In this document: piece after piece, positions 59,534 to 64,000 of the stretch
Position numbering within the stretch: the stretch's first letter is position 1
How the letters are laid out: the number at the start of each line of letters is the position of its first letter
Assembly (NCBI GenBank): GCA_910584635.1
Contig: CAJUBA010000004.1
Location: 1 to 64,000 of the forward strand
Direction of reading: 5' to 3'
Source of the DNA: an uncultured Christensenella sp.
Lineage (GTDB): Bacteria > Bacillota > Clostridia > Christensenellales > UBA3700
DNA length: 64,000 nt
Notes under the pieces: generated by a model
What the model was told of the DNA's origin: nothing
The model's database searches: none
What the model saw: only the letters and a program-made list of their open reading frames with translations
Position numbers and translations under genes: made by a program

Positions 59534-60843
59534 AACCTTTGATAGCGATAGTAGGAAGACCTAACGTCGGCAAATCCACTCTTTTCAACAGAATAGTGGG
59601 AAAGAAAGTGAGCATTGTCGAAGATTTTGAGGGCGTAACCAGGGATCGACTGTACTGCGACGGAGAGTGGTGCGGTTGCAAGTTTACGCTCATCGATACG
59701 GGCGGTTTGGAAATAAAGAGCGAAGACAAGATGTGGCGACATATCCGCGAGCAGGCGAGGATTGCCGTGGAGATAGCCGACGCTATAATTTTTGTAGTCG
59801 ACGGAAAAGCGGGAATAACCGCCAACGACAGCGAAGTCGCCGACTTTTTGCGTATGAGTAAAAAACCAGTTTGTATCGCGGTAAATAAACTCGACAACAA
59901 CGAACAGGAAAACATATACGACTTTTATTCTTTAGGTATAGGCGACGTGGTGGGAGTTTCGGCGGAGCAGTCCAAAGGTATAGGAGATTTGCTTGACGTC
60001 GTAACGGAGAATTTGCCTAAGATTGACGGCGACGACGAAGAGGAAGTAATCAATATTGCGATAGTGGGAAAGCCGAACGCGGGAAAGAGTTCGCTTACCA
60101 ATAAATTGCTAGGTTACGACAGAGTTATAGTCAGCGACGTAGCCGGCACAACAAGGGACGCGATAGATACCGCATTTGAATGGGACGGAGTTAAGTACAA
60201 TATAATAGATACCGCAGGCATACGCAAAAAAAGCGCCGTCGACGAGGGAATAGAACAGTATTCGGTAATGAGATCGCTCGCGGCTATAAGACGCGCCGAC
60301 GTCGCGGTTATCGTTATAGATTCGGCGGAAGGCATGAGCGAACAGGACGTAAAGATTTGCGGTTACGTTCACGAACAGGGAAAGCCCTCTTTGATAGTTA
60401 TGAATAAGTGGGACGCGGTGGAGAAAGACACTTTCACTATAAATACTTTCAACAAGAAGTTGCAGAACGAACTTAAATTCATGGATTATTTTTCGTCCGT
60501 TTATATTTCCGCTAAGACGGGGCAGAGAGTGGATAAAATTCTTTCCATGGCTAAGGAAGTATACGACGAATCCAAAAGAAGAGTCCCAACCGGAGTGCTT
60601 AACGATATTATAGCGGACGCGATTATTGCGGTGGAACCTCCTTCGCACAACGGCAAAAGACTTAAAATATATTACGTTACGCAATCTAGCGTACAGCCTC
60701 CGACTTTCGTCTTTTTCGTAAACGATTCAAATCTCATGCACTTTTCTTACGAAAGGTATTTAGAAAATACTCTTCGAAAGACTTTTACATTCAAGGGTAC
60801 GCCTATAAAACTTGTAGTGCGAAACCGCAAAGAAGAGAATTGA
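59530..60843 (+). CDS. der: Ribosome-assembly GTPase Der (EngA)
   Basis: Der matures the 50S subunit. The 437 residues carry two GTPase domains, with G1 loops GRPNVGKST (near 8) and GKPNAGKSS (near 181), G3 DTGG and DTAG, and G4 NKLD and NKWD, plus the C-terminal KH-like domain (NDIIADAI, then FVNDSNLMHFSYERYLEN). It overlaps the DUF512 stop by four bases. Confidence 0.96.
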   Translation: MKPLIAIVGRPNVGKSTLFNRIVGKKVSIVEDFEGVTRDRLYCDGEWCGCKFTLIDTGGLEIKSEDKMWRHIREQARIAVEIADAIIFVVDGKAGITANDSEVADFLRMSKKPVCIAVNKLDNNEQENIYDFYSLGIGDVVGVSAEQSKGIGDLLDVVTENLPKIDGDDEEEVINIAIVGKPNAGKSSLTNKLLGYDRVIVSDVAGTTRDAIDTAFEWDGVKYNIIDTAGIRKKSAVDEGIEQYSVMRSLAAIRRADVAVIVIDSAEGMSEQDVKICGYVHEQGKPSLIVMNKWDAVEKDTFTINTFNKKLQNELKFMDYFSSVYISAKTGQRVDKILSMAKEVYDESKRRVPTGVLNDIIADAIIAVEPPSHNGKRLKIYYVTQSSVQPPTFVFFVNDSNLMHFSYERYLENTLRKTFTFKGTPIKLVVRNRKEEN

Positions 60844-60890
60844 CGCGACTTTACAAATTGTGGCAGACGCAGGCAATTTTCAAGAAAATG

Positions 60891-60919
60891 TTGCAAGCCA
60901 TAATTAAATATGATAGAAT
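60891..60919 (+). promoter_or_regulatory. Promoter of the aminotransferase gene
   Basis: TTGCAA (60891-60896), 17 bp, TAGAAT (60914-60919); AAGGTG ribosome site at 60951-60956. Confidence 0.68.
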
Positions 60920-60959
60920 AATAAAAGTAAATAAATATTAAAGATACGGAAGGTGAACA

Positions 60960-62222
60960 ATGAATTACAGCCAATTATCTAAAGAAGAACTTCAACAAAT
61001 CTACGACCTGCAAAAAGCGGAGTACGACGCTTTGAAGAGGCAGGGTTACAAAGTCGATATTGCCAGAGGCAAGCCTTGTAACGAGCAGTTGGATATCGCT
61101 ATGCCTATGCTTACGGCGGAAGGTATAGAGAATATGCCCAAAAGTTACCGCAACTACGGTATGCTTGACGGCATTCCCGAAATGAAAAAGATTTTCGCTC
61201 AAATGCTGGGCGTTACGTCGGATGAAGTTATCGTTGGCGGAAGCAGTTCGCTCAATCTTATGTACGACACTGTTCAAAGAGCGTTGCAGTTTGGAGTATG
61301 CGGTTCCAAGCCTTGGAATTCTCAACCTGTTAAATTTCTTTGTCCCGTTCCCGGTTACGACAGACATTTCGCTATCTGCGAACATTTCGGTATAGAAATG
61401 ATAAATATTCCTATGACGGAGGAAGGTCCTAATATGGATCTTGTCGAGCAACTCGTTGCCAACGACGACGCTATCAAGGCGATTTGGTGCGTTCCCAAAT
61501 ACAGCAATCCTACGGGTATTACTTATTCCGACGCGGTAGTCGAAAGACTTGCTTCTATGAAGACGAAAGCCGAAGATTTCAGAATCTTCTGGGACAACGC
61601 TTACGTTGTGCATGATCTTACCGATACTCCCGACACTCTTGCGAATATAATGGAAATCTCGGCAAGAGTAGGCAATCCCGACAGAGTTTACCAATTTGCT
61701 TCGACTTCCAAAGTTACGCTTGCCGGCAGCGGCGTAGGCTGTATCGCTACAAGCAAAAACAACGTCAAAGACATTCTTTCTCATTTGACGATACAGACGA
61801 TTTCTTACAATAAAGTATGGCAGTATATTCATTATCTGTTCCTTAAAGATAATGACAATATAAGGGCGATTATGGCAAAGCAAAGAGAGATAATCAAACC
61901 GAAATTCGATTCGCTTGTCAACGCTTTTGACGACGCTTTCGGAAGCGACAGCGATATTGCTAAATGGACGAATCCCAACGGCGGATATTTCATTACGTTG
62001 GACGTACTCGACGGTTGCGCGAAAAAAGTATGCGCGCTTTGCAAAGACGCGGGACTTACGCTTACTTCGGCAGGCGCTCCCTTCCCGTACGGTATTGACA
62101 TCAACGACAGAACGTTGAGAATAGCGCCGACGTTTACTTCCGACAGCGATTTGGTAGTAGCGACGCAAATACTTACTTGTTGCGTCAAACTCGCTTGCGT
62201 GGAAAAACTCATCAACGATTGA
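60960..62222 (+). CDS. Aspartate aminotransferase, MocR-like (type Ic) family
   Basis: The 420-residue PLP enzyme of fold type I starts IARGKPCNEQLDIAMPM, with GGSSSLNLMYD near residue 95, WCVPKYSNPTGITYS near 180, WDNAYVVHDLTD near 210 and the PLP Lys in STSKVTLAGSG near 250. These match the clostridial aspartate aminotransferase family related to MocR domains. It moves amino groups between aspartate and 2-oxoglutarate in the cytosol. It is followed by a phosphodiesterase and the hydrogenase-like gene with short gaps. Confidence 0.88.
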   Translation: MNYSQLSKEELQQIYDLQKAEYDALKRQGYKVDIARGKPCNEQLDIAMPMLTAEGIENMPKSYRNYGMLDGIPEMKKIFAQMLGVTSDEVIVGGSSSLNLMYDTVQRALQFGVCGSKPWNSQPVKFLCPVPGYDRHFAICEHFGIEMINIPMTEEGPNMDLVEQLVANDDAIKAIWCVPKYSNPTGITYSDAVVERLASMKTKAEDFRIFWDNAYVVHDLTDTPDTLANIMEISARVGNPDRVYQFASTSKVTLAGSGVGCIATSKNNVKDILSHLTIQTISYNKVWQYIHYLFLKDNDNIRAIMAKQREIIKPKFDSLVNAFDDAFGSDSDIAKWTNPNGGYFITLDVLDGCAKKVCALCKDAGLTLTSAGAPFPYGIDINDRTLRIAPTFTSDSDLVVATQILTCCVKLACVEKLIND

Positions 62223-62239
62223 TATTATAAAGGTATAAA

Positions 62240-62782
62240 ATGAAATTAGTTATCGCATCGGATATTCACGGTTCCGCGTATTATGCGCAAAAAGTAAAGG
62301 ACGCCTTTGAAAGAGAGGGCGGGGAACTTCTCGCGCTTTTGGGCGATATATACAATCCCGGACCGCGCAACCCGATATCAAAAGATTACGAGCCTTTGAA
62401 AGTAGCAAGCATACTCAATTCCATTAAAGATAAATTGATAGTAATCAAAGGCAACTGCGACAGTGAAGTCGATACGTTGATAAGCGAATTTGATTTCAGC
62501 GATTTTTCGCAGATATTTGTCGACGGCTTAAAAATCACGTTGACGCATGGGCATAAATTCAACAAGGACAATATGCCGACAAATGCGGGCGATTTGATGT
62601 GCTACGGACACTTCCATACCGGTTTTATAACAAAGGTAGGGAAAACCGTCGTCGCCAACGCAGGTTCGGTATCTTTGCCGAAAGACGGAACGCCGAGCAG
62701 TTATCTTACGGTAGAGGGCGGCGTTGTAACTCTCAAAGACATTGACGGGAAAACCGTTGATACTATGAAAATCGAAAAATAA
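62240..62782 (+). CDS. YfcE-type metallophosphoesterase
   Basis: The 180-residue protein has all calcineurin-like motifs: SDIHGS near residue 7, GDIYNPGP near 36, GNCDSEVD near 75, THGHKF near 103 and YGHFHTG near 122, with the His and Asp that bind two metal ions. YfcE-family enzymes cleave phosphodiesters such as model nucleotides; the natural substrate is unknown. It lies 17 bases after the aminotransferase and 13 before the next gene. Confidence 0.9.
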   Translation: MKLVIASDIHGSAYYAQKVKDAFEREGGELLALLGDIYNPGPRNPISKDYEPLKVASILNSIKDKLIVIKGNCDSEVDTLISEFDFSDFSQIFVDGLKITLTHGHKFNKDNMPTNAGDLMCYGHFHTGFITKVGKTVVANAGSVSLPKDGTPSSYLTVEGGVVTLKDIDGKTVDTMKIEK

Positions 62783-62795
62783 TAAAGAGGTAATT

Positions 62796-64000
62796 ATGAG
62801 CAACAGCAAATTCGATACAAAAGTGCAAGTACTCAAATATGAGGTATTAAAGCAAATAATCGAGGCTTACGACAAAGGGGATATGTCCCAAATATATATG
62901 GATATACCCAAGGCAATTTCTCCCGGTCCCAAGCCGAGTTTCAGATGCTGTATATATAAAGAAAGAGCAATCGTTCAGGAGAGAATAAAACTTGCTCTCG
63001 GCGGAGATAAGTCCAATCCCAATATAGTGGAAGTAATCGAAGCGGCGTGCGATTCCTGTCCTATCAGCGGAATGTATATAACTCCCGCGTGTCGCGGCTG
63101 TATAGTACACAAATGTCAGGAATCCTGTCCCAAGGACGCAATCACGATTGTCGACAACAAACCCGTTATAGATATGGATAAATGTATCAAATGCGGACGT
63201 TGCGCAAAAGCGTGTCCTTATGACGCGATAATAGAGCAGTCCCGTCCTTGTATTAAAAGTTGTAAGGTAAAAGCGCTGTCTATGGACGAATACGACAGAG
63301 CGAAGATTGACAACGATAAATGTATCGCGTGCGGAGCGTGCGTATACAACTGCCCGTTCGGCGCGATAGTAGATAAGTCGTTTATAATAGAAACTTTGGA
63401 TTTGCTCAAAGACGCTAAGGAAAACGGAGGCAGAGTATTCGCTATCATAGCGCCGGCAATCGCGAGCCAGTTCAAACCCGCTACGTTCGGTCAACTTGTA
63501 ACGGGTATCAAACAACTGGGATTTGACAGAGTTTACGAAGCGGCGTTGGGCGCGGATATAACGTTGTATAAAGAAGCGAAGGAGTTTGAAGAAAAAGGTT
63601 TAATGACTACTTCATGCTGTCCTTCATTCGTAATGTTTATCGAAAAGAATTTCCCCGAACTTGCAAAGTATATATCTTCTTCGCCGTCGCCTATGGTGGA
63701 AACTGCTATGCTTCTCAAAAGAAAATATCCGGGTATCAAAACGGTATTTATCGGACCTTGCACGAGCAAAAAACTCGAGTATAGACTTGAGAAAACAGAG
63801 GGCGCTATCGACAGCGTGATTTCATTTGAGGAGTTGCAGGCTTTGCTTGACGCGAGAAAAGTCGATTTGCTTGTTCAAGAAGAAATGAATATTGATGACG
63901 CGTCGGTAATGGGCAGAGTATTCGCAAAGTGCGGAGGTATTTCGCAAGATATTGCAAAACTCACCGAAGGCAAAGTCGAAGCCGTCGCAATGAGCGGTAT
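62796..64000 (+). CDS. [FeFe]-hydrogenase-like iron-sulfur protein, truncated by window end
   Basis: The first 401 codons are present. After an N-terminal region come two clusters of Cys for 4Fe-4S centres (CRGCIVHKCQESC; CIKCGRCAKAC near 130; CIACGACVYNC near 180), then H-cluster motifs TSCCPSF near 272 and GPCTSKKLE near 318. The third H-cluster motif would lie beyond the end. This matches group B-like or sensory [FeFe] hydrogenases that reduce protons or sense H2 in anaerobes. The ATG at 62796 follows AAAGAGG. Whether it is catalytic cannot be settled from the part seen. Confidence 0.82.
   Translation, partial: MSNSKFDTKVQVLKYEVLKQIIEAYDKGDMSQIYMDIPKAISPGPKPSFRCCIYKERAIVQERIKLALGGDKSNPNIVEVIEAACDSCPISGMYITPACRGCIVHKCQESCPKDAITIVDNKPVIDMDKCIKCGRCAKACPYDAIIEQSRPCIKSCKVKALSMDEYDRAKIDNDKCIACGACVYNCPFGAIVDKSFIIETLDLLKDAKENGGRVFAIIAPAIASQFKPATFGQLVTGIKQLGFDRVYEAALGADITLYKEAKEFEEKGLMTTSCCPSFVMFIEKNFPELAKYISSSPSPMVETAMLLKRKYPGIKTVFIGPCTSKKLEYRLEKTEGAIDSVISFEELQALLDARKVDLLVQEEMNIDDASVMGRVFAKCGGISQDIAKLTEGKVEAVAMSG

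Overview
The window looks like a chromosomal segment of a strictly anaerobic, fairly low-GC member of the Firmicutes, class Clostridia. The evidence is a set of clostridial gene neighbourhoods: rpmE, then DUF1385-PrmC, then prfA; DUF512 next to der; DUF5685 next to a J-like protein; RNase J followed by TrmR and a U32 protein. A [FeFe]-hydrogenase-type protein, Gram-positive-style lipoproteins and holins, and textbook sigma-A promoters (TTGNNN, 17 bp, TATAAT) agree with this. An uncultured Christensenellales-like lineage is a guess only. No rRNA, tRNA or CRISPR array was seen.

Layout. 0-0.6 kb: a gene end followed by hairpin and dispersed repeats. 0.6-11 kb: lipoproteins, tyrS, a YigZ-family gene, ilvE, a DegV protein, a PAP2 phosphatase with an acyl-CoA ligase, and murG. 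11-16.6 kb: an alpha/beta hydrolase with a type IIA topoisomerase pair (topoisomerase IV-like because no GyrA box is visible). 16.6-17.1 kb: nested palindromic repeats. 17.2-28.8 kb: a compact, intact podovirus-like particle cassette (HTH regulator, TerL, portal, scaffold, capsid, connector, nozzle-like protein, coiled-coil protein, two holins) with no visible integrase, replication, repressor, fibre, protease or endolysin gene. An exported protein with its own promoter lies antisense between the regulator and terL. 28.9-29.4 kb: two small AT-rich genes.

29.6-39.8 kb: murC, an MDR-family dehydrogenase without zinc ligands, rpmE, a fused DUF1385-PrmC protein with prfA, thrC, trpS, and a DUF5685 protein with aspartate-rich motifs paired with a J-like Cys-tailed protein. 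39.8-40.8 kb: another repeat field. 40.8-48 kb: an XRE regulator, GTP-type PEPCK, an MMPL/RND transporter, and serC-serA. 48.2-50.7 kb: a small accessory island (Fic-like protein with a palindromic operator, XRE protein, SLOG/YpsA-like protein, unknown small protein) in which the Fic gene is bracketed by direct repeats. 50.8-64 kb: a sugar nucleotidyltransferase; an operon of RNase J, TrmR, TrhP, a glycosyltransferase, a Dabb protein and a cyclophilin; DUF512-der; an aspartate aminotransferase with a YfcE phosphodiesterase; and the start of a hydrogenase-like iron-sulfur protein cut by the window edge.

The most notable candidate for an undescribed system is the minimal particle cassette. It keeps packaging, capsid and neck genes in a translationally coupled array, but lacks what an autonomous prophage would need. 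It may be a domesticated particle, a gene-transfer-agent-like element or a satellite; a decaying prophage remains possible. The covarying hairpin repeats (16.55 and 39.81 kb) and the DUF5685/J-like pair are next in interest.
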